Below, in pieces: positions 36,759 through 44,946 of a stretch of DNA of 64,000 bases; positions within the stretch are counted from its first letter, which is position 1; each line of letters starts with the position of its first letter. Under the pieces are notes generated by a model that had not been told where the DNA came from, did no database searches, and saw only the letters and a program-made list of their open reading frames with translations. The position numbers and the translations under genes are program-made. This DNA is from Actinoalloteichus hymeniacidonis (GTDB taxonomy: Bacteria; Actinomycetota; Actinomycetes; Mycobacteriales; Pseudonocardiaceae). The DNA lies in the NCBI RefSeq assembly GCF_014203365.1, contig NZ_JACHIS010000001.1, forward strand, positions 2,790,001 to 2,854,000. Direction: 5' to 3'.

Positions 36759-36959
36759 ATGGCCAGGAAACGCAACGGACTTCTCGGCGTGGGCGGCCAA
36801 CGGACCAAGGCTCCCCGCACCGCCCACCACCCCGACGGCATCGGGGTCGGACCGCAGCAGGACGCGGTGGATCGCAAGCAGGCGATCCTGGACAAGATGC
36901 GCAAGCTGTCCGAGAAGGCCGCGCCGCAGGAGGACGAGCCGACCGCCGACAAGGCCTGA
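36759..36959 (+). CDS. Small basic protein, DUF6243-like
   Basis: A 66-residue protein with a good ribosome site (GCAGGAG) before ATG 36759. The opening MARKRNGLLGVGGQRTKAPR resembles the conserved N-terminus of short streptomycete proteins that I recall as DUF6243 (NNLLGVGGQR). The middle is polar and the end is a predicted helix (DRKQAILDKMRKLSEKAAPQ). No function is known. It stands alone with about 140 bases on either side. Confidence 0.65.
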   Translation: MARKRNGLLGVGGQRTKAPRTAHHPDGIGVGPQQDAVDRKQAILDKMRKLSEKAAPQEDEPTADKA

Positions 36960-37101
36960 CCAGCAGGCGCACTGTCGCCGACGACGTCTCGAACCCGCAC
37001 CGTACAAGCTCACACCGTCGCCCGGACGGAGGTGCTCTGCGGTGCGGGTGTGCCGATGCCGCACCGGTTCGGGCGGCGGTCACGACGAGAACGCGCGTCG
37101 G

Positions 37102-37347
37102 TCAGTCCGCCGCCTCCGGACGACAGACGGGACACGGGGGCAGCTCGACGTCCGCCTCGACCGCCACCTCGCAGATCGCCCCGCAGATCGCGACATCGAC
37201 CTGCCGGTACGCCGGATCGCGGACATGCTCCATCCGACGGAACACCCCGGCCCATCGAGGCGTCGCCCTGGTCTGTTCGGCATTGGTGAGACGCCGTGCG
37301 CCCGGGAGGTCGGCATTCGAGGCGCCGGACGCGCCGGTCAACGACAT
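37102..37347 (-). CDS. Small cysteine-containing protein, last gene of XRE-TPR unit
   Basis: An 81-residue protein starting at ATG 37347, ten bases inside the preceding gene, so the two are translationally coupled. The C-terminal half carries ICGAICEVAVEADVELPPCP, then VCRPEAAD: two Cys pairs (C-x3-C and C-x2-C) that could form a small zinc knuckle. I do not recognise the family. It is the fourth gene behind the XRE-TPR regulator and its function is presumably tied to the 145-residue partner encoded immediately upstream. Confidence 0.6.
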   Translation of the reverse strand: MSLTGASGASNADLPGARRLTNAEQTRATPRWAGVFRRMEHVRDPAYRQVDVAICGAICEVAVEADVELPPCPVCRPEAAD

Positions 37348-37775
37348 GGTGCCTCCGCCAGTCCCGCGAGCAGCCACGTTCCCCGGTTCAGCGAGTCGGC
37401 GAGCAACCGGGTGTGCTCCGGGCGCAGCCGCCAGGCATCGGTGAGCGCGCCACGCCCGGACAGCGACAGCTCGACGAGATCGGGTGCGGTGCGAACCCAC
37501 AGGATCCGCATCGTCAACCCGGGGCCCAGCGCGGGGAACAGCCGGGAGATCGGCCGGTCCGCGACGAGCACGAGCCGCAGCAGTTCCGCCTGATGCGGCT
37601 CCAGCGCAGCCAAGCCTCGGGCGGTCTGCCCGCCGAGCTGGAGCAGAACCCGCCGCCGCACCCGATCGATCGTCAGGGTCAACGCCTGCGTGCGATCGGC
37701 TGCCTCGACCCTGGTCGCCGGGATGCGCACCGAGAACGCGGCATCGTGATAGATCATCACCTGGATGCTCTCCAT
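37338..37775 (-). CDS. Hypothetical protein in XRE-TPR unit
   Basis: 145 residues from ATG 37775 (MESIQVMIYHDAAFSVRIPA). The sequence is rich in beta-strand-like segments (TLTIDRVRRRVLLQLGGQTA, MRILWVRTAPDLVELSLSGR) with a Leu-rich helix LEPHQAELLRLVLVADRPIS. No signal peptide or membrane helix is seen and no known family comes to mind. Its start overlaps the short upstream frame at 37757-37873, and its end overlaps the 81-residue gene. The compact coupling implies one transcript. Confidence 0.6.
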   Translation of the reverse strand: MESIQVMIYHDAAFSVRIPATRVEAADRTQALTLTIDRVRRRVLLQLGGQTARGLAALEPHQAELLRLVLVADRPISRLFPALGPGLTMRILWVRTAPDLVELSLSGRGALTDAWRLRPEHTRLLADSLNRGTWLLAGLAEAPCR

Positions 37776-37873
37776 CGGTACGCGGCCACCGGGGAGGCCA
37801 CGGGCGGAGTGCCGGGCGCCGGTGGCGCTGCGAACGATGCGACACACAACGCGGGTAGCGGAATCAGGACCAC
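37757..37873 (-). CDS. Candidate 38-residue peptide after the XRE-TPR gene
   Basis: A perfect ribosome site (GGAGG) lies seven bases before GTG 37873. The frame encodes a hydrophobic, Pro/Ala-rich peptide, VVLIPLPALCVASFAAPPAP, followed by a Pro/Ala stretch and the basic end YRWRASR. The first part resembles a short signal-like segment, although it lacks positive charges at the N-terminus. It overlaps the next gene's start by 19 bases. Alternatively the ribosome could use an ATG two bases earlier that opens only a three-codon leader. It may be a real peptide or just a coupling leader; no homologue is known to me. Confidence 0.4.
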   Translation of the reverse strand: MVLIPLPALCVASFAAPPAPGTPPVASPVAAYRWRASR

Positions 37874-37956
37874 ATGATCACCTCCGGGGGAGAGGCAGAC
37901 GTTAAGGTCGCCCGAGCCGGATCGACTAGCACGCCGTGTCCTACTGCCCGAATGTG

Positions 37957-39138
37957 TCATTCGAAGACCCCCAGGCGTTGAGCCAGGTCGCGCACCGGAG
38001 TGGAACGCTCGACCGAGAGCAGTTCCGAGATCACCCGTCGTGGCAAGGTTTGGTACTCCATCCAGTCGGGAGCGATGCGCTCCGCAGTCAACAGGTTCTG
38101 CAAGGCACGTTCCCGATGGCCGAGACGGGCATGGGCGAAGGCTTGATCCGCCAGATGCCGGGCTCGGGAGGCCAACGGCAACCGGGCATCGACGGGCATC
38201 GTGGTGGCGGTGGTGAGAGCCCCGGAATAGTCCTCCCCGACCACCGCGATATCCACGGTCTGCATCACCACCTGTGCCGGACCGAAGTACGTCTCGTAGT
38301 CGGAGCGGTCGCCGGTGTGGACGGCGATCGTGGCGGCCTGGGCCAACAGGTGCCGCGCCTCGACCGAATCGGTGTTCCTGGCCGCGGCCGTCGCGGCGGT
38401 GAGCAGGAGCGAACCGTGATTGGACAGGCGCTCCGGACTCGACCCGGCCGCAGGCTCGATCGACGCCGCGGCGTGCGTGGCGAGGCGATGCGCTTCGGCG
38501 TAGCGGCCCTGGACGAGCAGTTGCCAGGCCGCCGAGCCTCGCAGGACGGCGGCGAGGAGTTCGTCGGAGCCCGCGTCCGCGGCGGTGATGGCTTGTCGGA
38601 TCGCCAACCACGCCGGATCGGCATAGCCGAGATGGACCAGGGTGCAGCCGGTGAGCCACAGACAGCGGCCCAGCAGCTCGTGAGCTCTCGACCGATCATC
38701 CGATTCGACGTGCAGCGCTGCCCGCAATCTCCTGATCAGTTGCGGGAGTATCCCGACCAGCAGGGCGTAGCGGCCGCGCCAGTAGGCCGCCCAGCCGTAC
38801 TCGACGGCCCGTCGTGCCTCGGTGGGACAGAACGGCTCCTCGTGCTCCGAGGTGGTGCCCAACAGATCGTCCACCGTGGTCAGCGCGCGGCGGATCGCCA
38901 CCACGCCTGCGGCGGGATCGTTGGACAGCGGGCCCGCGCGCCTGCCGAGTAGATCGGCGATATCGACGTCCAGGGCACGGGCGATGCGTTGCAGGCTCAC
39001 GATGGAGGCGGTCTGCCGGGTGCCCTGTTCGAGTTTGCGGATCAGATCTATCGAGACACCGGATATCTCGGCCAATTCACGTTGCGTCAGAATTCTTCCG
39101 CGAAGGACTCGGATTCGAGAACCTATCTGGGATTCCAC
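37957..39138 (-). CDS. XRE-family regulator with TPR-like C-terminal domain
   Basis: 393 residues from GTG 39138. Residues 5-65 are the XRE helix-turn-helix (RIRVLRGRILTQRELAEISG, then VSIDLIRKLEQGTRQTASIV). The rest, about 300 residues, is a run of helical pairs with TPR character (ARRAVEYGWAAYWRGRYALL, LLGRCLWLTGCTLVHLGYAD, LLVQGRYAEAHRLATHAAAS, QAFAHARLGHRERALQNLLT). This architecture is shared with peptide- or metabolite-sensing streptomycete regulators and superficially with RRNPP quorum-sensing receptors. Three small overlapping genes follow on the same strand 84 bases downstream, which suggests it controls them. Confidence 0.85.
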   Translation of the reverse strand: MESQIGSRIRVLRGRILTQRELAEISGVSIDLIRKLEQGTRQTASIVSLQRIARALDVDIADLLGRRAGPLSNDPAAGVVAIRRALTTVDDLLGTTSEHEEPFCPTEARRAVEYGWAAYWRGRYALLVGILPQLIRRLRAALHVESDDRSRAHELLGRCLWLTGCTLVHLGYADPAWLAIRQAITAADAGSDELLAAVLRGSAAWQLLVQGRYAEAHRLATHAAASIEPAAGSSPERLSNHGSLLLTAATAAARNTDSVEARHLLAQAATIAVHTGDRSDYETYFGPAQVVMQTVDIAVVGEDYSGALTTATTMPVDARLPLASRARHLADQAFAHARLGHRERALQNLLTAERIAPDWMEYQTLPRRVISELLSVERSTPVRDLAQRLGVFE

Positions 39139-39240
39139 CGGAAACGCTGCTCCCAGCCTGGTGAGTGCGGACCACGGCCGGTTCGATGACGAGGAGAATC
39201 GAATCGCCGAAGATCATCTCGACAGTACAAGGGAGGTCAG

Positions 39241-39474
39241 GTGGGTCGCATCGTCACATGGAGTGGATTCGATGCGCGGCTCTCGATCCACTGCTCACCG
39301 AGTGCTACGGGAACCGCGTTCTGCGGTATCGCGAAAGGACCTAATCGATATCTACCGGCGGAACCGCGGAGTCGATACAGAAACTCACCAGTCGTCTCGA
39401 CGGGACTCGTTGGCGGGTGCCCAGCCCGGCATGTTGCCGTGCAGCCGGTGATAGAAGACATCGTCCTGCCGTAA
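39241..39474 (+). CDS. Possible small protein overlapping Gfo/Idh gene antisense
   Basis: A 77-codon frame from GTG 39241 is preceded by a very strong ribosome site, GGGAGGTCAG. The product MGRIVTWSGFDARLSIHCSP continues without recognisable domains, and its last 30 codons lie antisense to the 3' end of the Gfo/Idh gene. The strong Shine-Dalgarno sequence and position divergent from the XRE-TPR gene are the only support. It could equally be spurious. Confidence 0.25.
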   Translation: MGRIVTWSGFDARLSIHCSPSATGTAFCGIAKGPNRYLPAEPRSRYRNSPVVSTGLVGGCPARHVAVQPVIEDIVLP

Positions 39475-40512
39475 CCGATCGCGGCGCACGGTGGTGCCGG
39501 TGAGCGCCGAGCGGTACAACGCGGTGATCAACTCCAGTGTCTCGCGCCCCTGCCGTCCGCTGACCGGCGGCCGTTCACGCCGCTCCATCGCGTCCAGCAC
39601 CAGTGTCAGCTGGGCACCGTGTGAACTCGGGACGTCGGTGCTGGGCGTGGACCAGCGTCGAAGCCGAGCCGGGTCGACCATCGATGGCGCCGGGGTGTAG
39701 CGCCAGTCGGAATTGCGATGTCCGTAGAGGTGGTTGACCTCCACGGTCGCCTCGGTGAGGTCGATGCGCAGTCTGCTGACCTCGTCCGGCGACAGCACAC
39801 TGTTGACGATGCTGGCCAACGCGCCATTGGCGAAGCGGACCGTTGCCACCGACACGTCCTCGGTCTCCACGGCCCGATCCAGCCTGCCCATCATCGCGCC
39901 CACCTCGGTCCACTCCCCGAGCAGCGCCAGCAGCAGATCCAACTGATGGATCCCGTGGCCGAGGGTGGGCCCGCCGCCCTCGGTGGCCCAGCGGCCACGC
40001 CACGGCACCTCGAAGTACTCGTGACCTCGATACCAGGTGGTCTGACAGAGTGCGACCAGCGGCCTGCCCAGTTCGCCGCTGGCGATCAGCTCGCCCGCAT
40101 GTCGTGCCCCCGAGCCGAAACGGTGTTGGTACACCACGGATGCATAAGGGCCGCCCGGTCGTTCCGCTGCGGTGATCCGGTCGAACTCCGCGAGTGATCG
40201 ACAGGGCGGTTTCTCCAACAGCACCCACGCCCCGGACTCCAGCGCGGCGACCACCGCGTCGACGTGGGCCGCGGGCGGGGTGCACACGTGGACGAGGTCC
40301 GGCCGTTGGCTGCGCAGCATCTCGGCCGTGCTGGCGTAGCCCATCGGGATGTCGGTGCGTACCAGGAAATCGGCGAGCCGACCCGGGTCGACGTCGACGG
40401 CGGCGACCAGTTCGACGCGGTCGGCCTCGGCGCGCAGCGCGGGAACGTGGCAGACCTCGGCGATTCCCCCGGTCCCGATGATGGCGGCGCGGAAGCGGCG
40501 TGAGTTGGCCAT
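39385..40512 (-). CDS. Gfo/Idh/MocA family oxidoreductase
   Basis: A 375-residue NAD(P)-dependent dehydrogenase starting at ATG 40512. The Rossmann motif is AAIIGTGGIAEVCHVPAL (residues about 9-26). The family signature lies in WVLLEKPPCRSLAEFDRITA (the EKP motif), and the catalytic region in GPTLGHGIHQLDLLLALLGE, where His and Asp are the usual acid-base residues. C-terminal residues form the beta-sheet dimer domain. Such enzymes act on sugars, inositols or amino sugars, and here probably on a sugar from plant polysaccharide breakdown. It lies between the ABC importer and the LacI-xylanase pair. Confidence 0.88.
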   Translation of the reverse strand: MANSRRFRAAIIGTGGIAEVCHVPALRAEADRVELVAAVDVDPGRLADFLVRTDIPMGYASTAEMLRSQRPDLVHVCTPPAAHVDAVVAALESGAWVLLEKPPCRSLAEFDRITAAERPGGPYASVVYQHRFGSGARHAGELIASGELGRPLVALCQTTWYRGHEYFEVPWRGRWATEGGGPTLGHGIHQLDLLLALLGEWTEVGAMMGRLDRAVETEDVSVATVRFANGALASIVNSVLSPDEVSRLRIDLTEATVEVNHLYGHRNSDWRYTPAPSMVDPARLRRWSTPSTDVPSSHGAQLTLVLDAMERRERPPVSGRQGRETLELITALYRSALTGTTVRRDRLRQDDVFYHRLHGNMPGWAPANESRRDDW

Positions 40513-40923
40513 GGGTGCCTCCCGGGGATCGATGATCGAGGCCGTCTCGTGGTGTCGGCGCAGTGCGCCGTGTCGGCGGCGCGGATCGGTGGGGTGATGA
40601 GCGAGGCACCCGTCGGTGTGGTGGTCACCGGCTGGGTTGGCGGGGCCGTGGTGTGCCGCGCGATGTGGCGCCGAGCGTGGTGCCGATCGCGGCGGTGCGA
40701 CCCGAATCGGTTCCGAAACTTTCTATTGGCACGAACGTATTCCAGGCGGGCGGAGCCGTCAAGATGCCAGGGAACGTACCCGGCCGATGCTCGAGAACTT
40801 GCCCTCTACCGGCTAAAGCAGTGTCAGTGCTTCGAAGGTCGGGAGCGGGTCGGCGGTCTCGAAAACAATCGGTGTCCGATGTGGCGAGTGGTCTGCGTGA
40901 CCCGACTGCGCGAAGATGATCTC
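40513..40923. other. Intergenic region with CCGAAACTTTCT element
   Basis: 410 bases between divergent genes. It holds CCGAAACTTTCT at 40713-40724, a near match to the CGAAACTTTCG xylanase element, about 200 bases from either gene. Nothing else is recognised. Confidence 0.45.
40713..40724 (+). promoter_or_regulatory. CCGAAACTTTCT element
   Basis: It has the first ten bases of the CGAAACTTTCG motif and is closely similar to CCGAAACTATCGG at 32733. It is positioned upstream of the Gfo/Idh gene (leftward) and of the VOC gene (rightward). Confidence 0.45.
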
Positions 40924-41280
40924 ATGATCGGACGTTGGCATGCCCTGGTGATCGACTGCCCCGAGCCCGCCGAACTGGCGGACTTCTACCAGCAGGTGCT
41001 CGGCATGGTGCGCGTGCAGGATGAGGCGGACTGGGTCGTGATCGGGTATTCGGCAGAGCGCCCGGGCATCGCCTTCCAGCGTGCTCCGCAGTTGCAGGCG
41101 CCGAACTGGCCCGACCCGAATTCCCCACAACAGATGCACATCGATGTCCGGGTGGACGATCTCGATGCGGCCGAGGCCGAGGTTCTCGCGCTGGGCGCCC
41201 GACGACTGCCCAGCGACGCGACCGAGTTCCGGATCTTCGCCGATCCGGTGGGGCACCCGTTCTGTCTCGTGCTCTGGTGA
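40924..41280 (+). CDS. VOC-superfamily (glyoxalase-like) protein
   Basis: 118 residues from ATG 40924, MIGRWHALVIDCPEPAELAD and FYQQVLGMVRVQDEADWVVI, then QQMHIDVRVDDLDAAEAEVL, ALGARRLPSDATEFRIFADP and VGHPFCLVLW. This is the single-domain glyoxalase/bleomycin-resistance-like fold; the HIDV segment and the GHPFCL end are where metal ligands of VOC enzymes usually reside. Many actinomycete genomes contain dozens of such genes with unknown substrate. It converges on the LacI gene. Confidence 0.88.
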   Translation: MIGRWHALVIDCPEPAELADFYQQVLGMVRVQDEADWVVIGYSAERPGIAFQRAPQLQAPNWPDPNSPQQMHIDVRVDDLDAAEAEVLALGARRLPSDATEFRIFADPVGHPFCLVLW

Positions 41281-41328
41281 ACCGGGCCTCCCCTTAGCTC
41301 GGCGGCCGAGTGGCGGGCACCGGCGTCG

Positions 41329-42381
41329 TCAGTCCGTGGAGCGGGGCGGCGCGGTGCTGCCGCGCACGACGAGGCTGGTGGCCAATTCGATCCGGGTGTG
41401 ACTCGGTTCCTCGCCGGTGGCCAGGGACAACGCGAGTCGGGCGCCCGCCGCGGCCATCTCCTCCAGCGGTTGACGCACGGTGGTCAAGGGCGGCCCGATC
41501 CATTGCGCCACCGGCAGATCGTCGAAACCGACCACGCTGAGGTCTTCCGGAACCCGGAGGCCGGCCTGTCTGGCGGCCTGGTAGACGCCCATCGCCTGGA
41601 GATCGCTGCCCGCGAACACCGCCGTCGGGCGATCGGGCTGGTCCAGTAGCGCGGCGGCCTGCTGATAACCGGCCTCCACATGGAAGTCGCCATGGCGGAT
41701 CAGTTCCGGGTCGACCGACAGACCGGCCGTCTCCATCGCGGAGCGATAGCCGTCCACCCGTGCCCGGCTGCACAGCACCCGCTCCGGCCCGCCGATGACG
41801 GCGATCCGTCGATGACCGAGTTCGAGGAGATGTCGGGTCGCGGTGAGACCGCCACTCCAGTTCGTCGCGCCGATCGAGGGGACATCCGGCGCCGGTTCGC
41901 CTGCCGGATCGACCACGACGAGCGGAATCCCACCGGAGCGAAGCCGGGCCTGTTGTTCGACGCTGAGATCGGAGAACACCGAGACGACGGCGGCAGGCCT
42001 GCGCTGGAGTACGTCCTCCACCCAGCCTCGTCCCGGCGTCCGCCTGCCCTCCAACTCGGAGAGCACCACCGACATCTCGTTGTCCCTGGCGACCTGCTCG
42101 ACACCCCGGATGATCTCGATGGCCCACGCGCTCTCCAGCTCGTGGAAGACCAGATCCAGCAGATTCGCCTTGATGGAGCGCTGGTCGCTTCGACGTTGGT
42201 AGTCGTACTTGCGGATGATGGCCTCGACCCGACGTCGGGTCTCCCGTGCCACGTCGGCGCGACCGTTGACCACCTTCGAAACAGTCGGAACCGAGACGCC
42301 CGCCTCCTCGGCGATATGCGCGATGGTGATCTTGCCGGACGGAGTCTTCGCCGGGTCGGTGGGGTCTGTGGTCGCGCGCAT
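41329..42381 (-). CDS. LacI-family regulator, likely of xylan utilisation
   Basis: 350 residues from ATG 42381. The DNA-binding domain is ITIAHIAEEAGVSVPTVSKV, then VNGRADVARETRRRVEAII with the hinge helix region near YQRRSDQRS. The effector domain is a periplasmic-binding-like fold (LLDLVFHELESAWAIEIIRG, LVVVDPAGEPAPDVPSIGAT, GHRRIAVIGGPERVLCSRAR, VPEDLSVVGFDDLPVAQWI). It is divergent from the GH10 xylanase gene, the commonest arrangement for a xylan-responsive LacI repressor in actinomycetes. It may recognise the CGAAAC-type elements found near the GH3, ABC and Gfo/Idh genes (inference). Confidence 0.88.
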   Translation of the reverse strand: MRATTDPTDPAKTPSGKITIAHIAEEAGVSVPTVSKVVNGRADVARETRRRVEAIIRKYDYQRRSDQRSIKANLLDLVFHELESAWAIEIIRGVEQVARDNEMSVVLSELEGRRTPGRGWVEDVLQRRPAAVVSVFSDLSVEQQARLRSGGIPLVVVDPAGEPAPDVPSIGATNWSGGLTATRHLLELGHRRIAVIGGPERVLCSRARVDGYRSAMETAGLSVDPELIRHGDFHVEAGYQQAAALLDQPDRPTAVFAGSDLQAMGVYQAARQAGLRVPEDLSVVGFDDLPVAQWIGPPLTTVRQPLEEMAAAGARLALSLATGEEPSHTRIELATSLVVRGSTAPPRSTD

Positions 42382-42627
42382 GGCCGGAGTCTACCCAGCC
42401 TGCTAGTCCGGTCGTCGGTTCTCCGGCATGGCGCGACTGCGCCGATCGGACCTTGTGTGCCGTCCGAGTCGAGCCCTACCGTGGCCAGAAAGAATCGGAG
42501 TTTCTGTCGAAACATCGAGGCTGCGGCAGTCGAATGCACCGATGCACGGCTGTCGAGACACCGTCCTTGCGCAGACTGTCGCGAAGCGCGGCGCGATCGT
42601 CGTCTGGCTCACGAAGGAGTGAAACGG

Positions 42628-43698
42628 ATGAGTTCGAGCATCGGCACCGGAACGCTGCACCGACGGTGGCGCAGAATCGCCGGTCTGCTGGCCTCGACGT
42701 TGCTGGCCGCGACCACCGCGATCCTCGTCGTCCCGACGGCCCAGGGGATGGAGACCGATCAACCGCCGCCCTTGAAGGAGCTCACCGATCGTTACGTCGG
42801 TAGCGCTGTGGCGGCGGGGCCGCTGGCCTCCGAGGCCGACTACCGAGCCACCCTCGGCCGCGAGTTCGACAGCGTCACCGCCGAGAACGAGATGAAGTGG
42901 TCCAGCGTCGAGCCGAATCGAGGCCAGTACAACTGGTCGGGCGCGGATCAGATCGTGGAGTTCGCCGACCAGAACGGCCAGAGCGTGCGGGGGCACACCC
43001 TGGTCTGGCACAGCCAGCTGCCCAACTGGTTGCAGAACGGCGACTTCTCGGCGGAGGAGCTACGCGGCATCCTGCAGAACCACATCACCACGATCGTGAC
43101 GCGCTATCGCGGCAGCATCCGAGCGTGGGACGTCGTCAACGAGGTCTTCAACGAGGACGGATCGCTGCGCGACTCCATCTGGCTGCGGCAGCTGGGCCCC
43201 GACTACATCGCGGATGCGTTCCGGTGGGCGCGGGAGGCCGATCCGTCGGTCAAGCTCTACATCAACGACTACAACACCGAGAACATCAACGCCAAGAGCG
43301 ACGCCACCTACGCGCTCGTGCAGGATCTACGCGCGCAGGGTGTGCCAATCGACGGCGTCGGTTTCCAGACCCACCTGGCGACCAAGTACGGGCTCTCCGA
43401 CTCGTTCCAGCCGAACCTGGAGCGCTTCGCCGCGCTCGGCGTGGACGTGGCGATCACCGAACTGGATGTCCGCGTCGACACCCCGTCCGATGCGGCCAAA
43501 CTCGCCGCACAGGCCGAGTTGTACAAGCGGGTCTGGGACGGCTGCCTTGCGGTCGACCGTTGCGTGGAGTTCACGGTGTGGGGCTTCACCGATCGGCATT
43601 CCTGGGTTCCCGGCACCTTCCCCGGTGAAGGCGAGGCGTGCCTGTTCGACGCCTCGCTCAACGCCAAACCCGCCTATCGAGCCTTGAACCCGGGCTGA
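42628..43698 (+). CDS. Secreted GH10 endo-1,4-beta-xylanase
   Basis: 356 residues from ATG 42628, with AAGGAG eight bases upstream. The signal peptide is basic (HRRWRRIAG) then hydrophobic (LLASTLLAATTAILVV), with a likely cut after AQG-M or nearby. A single GH10 barrel follows: EFDSVTAENEMKWSSVEPNR, RGHTLVWHSQLPNWL, WDVVNEVFNE with the acid/base Glu172, and the nucleophile Glu278 in VAITELDVR. No carbohydrate-binding module is attached. It cleaves xylan to xylo-oligosaccharides outside the cell. Its 3' end overlaps the convergent EamA gene by 25 bases. Confidence 0.95.
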   Translation: MSSSIGTGTLHRRWRRIAGLLASTLLAATTAILVVPTAQGMETDQPPPLKELTDRYVGSAVAAGPLASEADYRATLGREFDSVTAENEMKWSSVEPNRGQYNWSGADQIVEFADQNGQSVRGHTLVWHSQLPNWLQNGDFSAEELRGILQNHITTIVTRYRGSIRAWDVVNEVFNEDGSLRDSIWLRQLGPDYIADAFRWAREADPSVKLYINDYNTENINAKSDATYALVQDLRAQGVPIDGVGFQTHLATKYGLSDSFQPNLERFAALGVDVAITELDVRVDTPSDAAKLAAQAELYKRVWDGCLAVDRCVEFTVWGFTDRHSWVPGTFPGEGEACLFDASLNAKPAYRALNPG

Positions 43699-44714
43699 TC
43701 CTCGGTCCGGTCCGCCGCCCCGGCCGTTGTCGCGGTCGGGGCGGGCTGCTCCTCGGTGGAACCGCCCGAGTGCAGCGGGTCCACCGACTCGGCATCCGTC
43801 CGGACGGCGTCGCCGGGGACCGAGAACTGCGCGATGAACGCTCCGGCCAGCACGATCACCGCGCCGAGGGTCTGCATCGGGCTCAGTGCCTCGCCGATCA
43901 GCAGCCAGGCCAGCACGATGGCGGTCACCACCTCCAGGTAGCCGACCGCGCCCGCCACGGCCGGGGAGAGCCTGCGAACGGCGGCGACCCCCGCGAGATA
44001 GGCCAGTGCGGTGGAGACTCCGGCCAACCACAGCAGGGCGATCATCGCGGGCATCGCGATCCCGCTGATCTCGACCGTGCCTGTCACGAGCTCCCAACGC
44101 AGGTTCCAGGGTTGGGCGATCGGCAGCAGCACCACGCTGGCGACGATCGCCCCGAAGGCGATGACCGCAGGCGGATCGACGTCCTGGCCCCCCGAGTCGG
44201 AGAGGATGAAGAAGGTGGCCTGACAGGCCGCCGCACCCAGCGCGAGCGCGATGCCGATCGGGTCGAGGGTGGAGCCGGAGAACACCTCGACCAGCAGGGT
44301 CAGCCCCGCGACCGCCAGCACGATGCCGACGGCGGCCTGCCGCGATACCGGGGTACGACGCACCACCCGCAACCACACCAACACCAACACCGGACCGAGG
44401 AACTCGATGAGCAGTGCCACGGCGACCGGGATCCGGGCCAGCGAGGCGAAGTAGAACGCCTGGATGCCCGCCATCGGGAAGACACCGAAGGCCAGGAGCA
44501 GTCCCGGTCGGGCCCGCAGCATGTGGCGTCGACGAATGGCCACCGGGACGAGGAACAACGCAGCGCCCGCCACCCGAAGCCAGGTGACGTGCAGCGGATC
44601 CATCCCGGTGTCGATGAGCGCGCGGGCCAATGGGCCGGAGGCCCCGAAGGTCAGCGCGGCCGCCACGGCGAACAGCAGCCCGGTGGACCGGTTCCTGAGG
44701 TGGGTCTCGGTCAC
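43674..44714 (-). CDS. EamA-family (DMT) transporter
   Basis: 346 residues from GTG 44714. Ten membrane helices in two EamA repeats are visible, from LLFAVAAALTFGASGPLARA through FYFASLARIPVAVALLIEFL and the second repeat AVVRRLSPAVAGAVGYLEVV-like to GAVIVLAGAFIAQF. A hydrophilic Thr/Ala/Glu-rich tail of about 50 residues follows. Members export amino acids, nucleosides or other metabolites (RhtA-like). It is divergent from a LysR-type gene that probably controls it. Confidence 0.9.
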   Translation of the reverse strand: MTETHLRNRSTGLLFAVAAALTFGASGPLARALIDTGMDPLHVTWLRVAGAALFLVPVAIRRRHMLRARPGLLLAFGVFPMAGIQAFYFASLARIPVAVALLIEFLGPVLVLVWLRVVRRTPVSRQAAVGIVLAVAGLTLLVEVFSGSTLDPIGIALALGAAACQATFFILSDSGGQDVDPPAVIAFGAIVASVVLLPIAQPWNLRWELVTGTVEISGIAMPAMIALLWLAGVSTALAYLAGVAAVRRLSPAVAGAVGYLEVVTAIVLAWLLIGEALSPMQTLGAVIVLAGAFIAQFSVPGDAVRTDAESVDPLHSGGSTEEQPAPTATTAGAADRTEDQPGFKAR

Positions 44715-44904
44715 GAGGTCACCGCCGAGGCGGCCGACGCGGGGTGCGGGCGCCGCTGCGGTCGGGCTCGGCGCTGGGCCGTCCGGATCTCATCGACGGC
44801 GTGCGGGGGGCTGGTGGTGAGGACTTGCCGCCTCAACCGGGTTCTCTGTCGTGACACGGCATCCACGCTGCCGGAGATGGCACCATCAGTAAAGTGAAAG
44901 GAAT

Positions 44905-44930
44905 TTAGCATTTGACGTTAGTTCGGCTAA
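44905..44930. promoter_or_regulatory. LysR-type binding site between EamA and LysR genes
   Basis: TTAGC (44905-44909) and GCTAA (44926-44930) form an interrupted dyad in an AT-rich patch 17 bases upstream of the LysR start, fitting the interrupted-palindrome architecture of LysR-type sites. Confidence 0.45.
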
Positions 44931-44946
44931 TGGATCGGCGGGAGAC

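Noticed and set aside
37866-37875. Three-codon ATG frame (MWS) behind the ribosome site in the XRE-TPR unit
   Set aside because: The GTG two bases later opens a longer, coupled frame; the tiny frame is noted only as an alternative.
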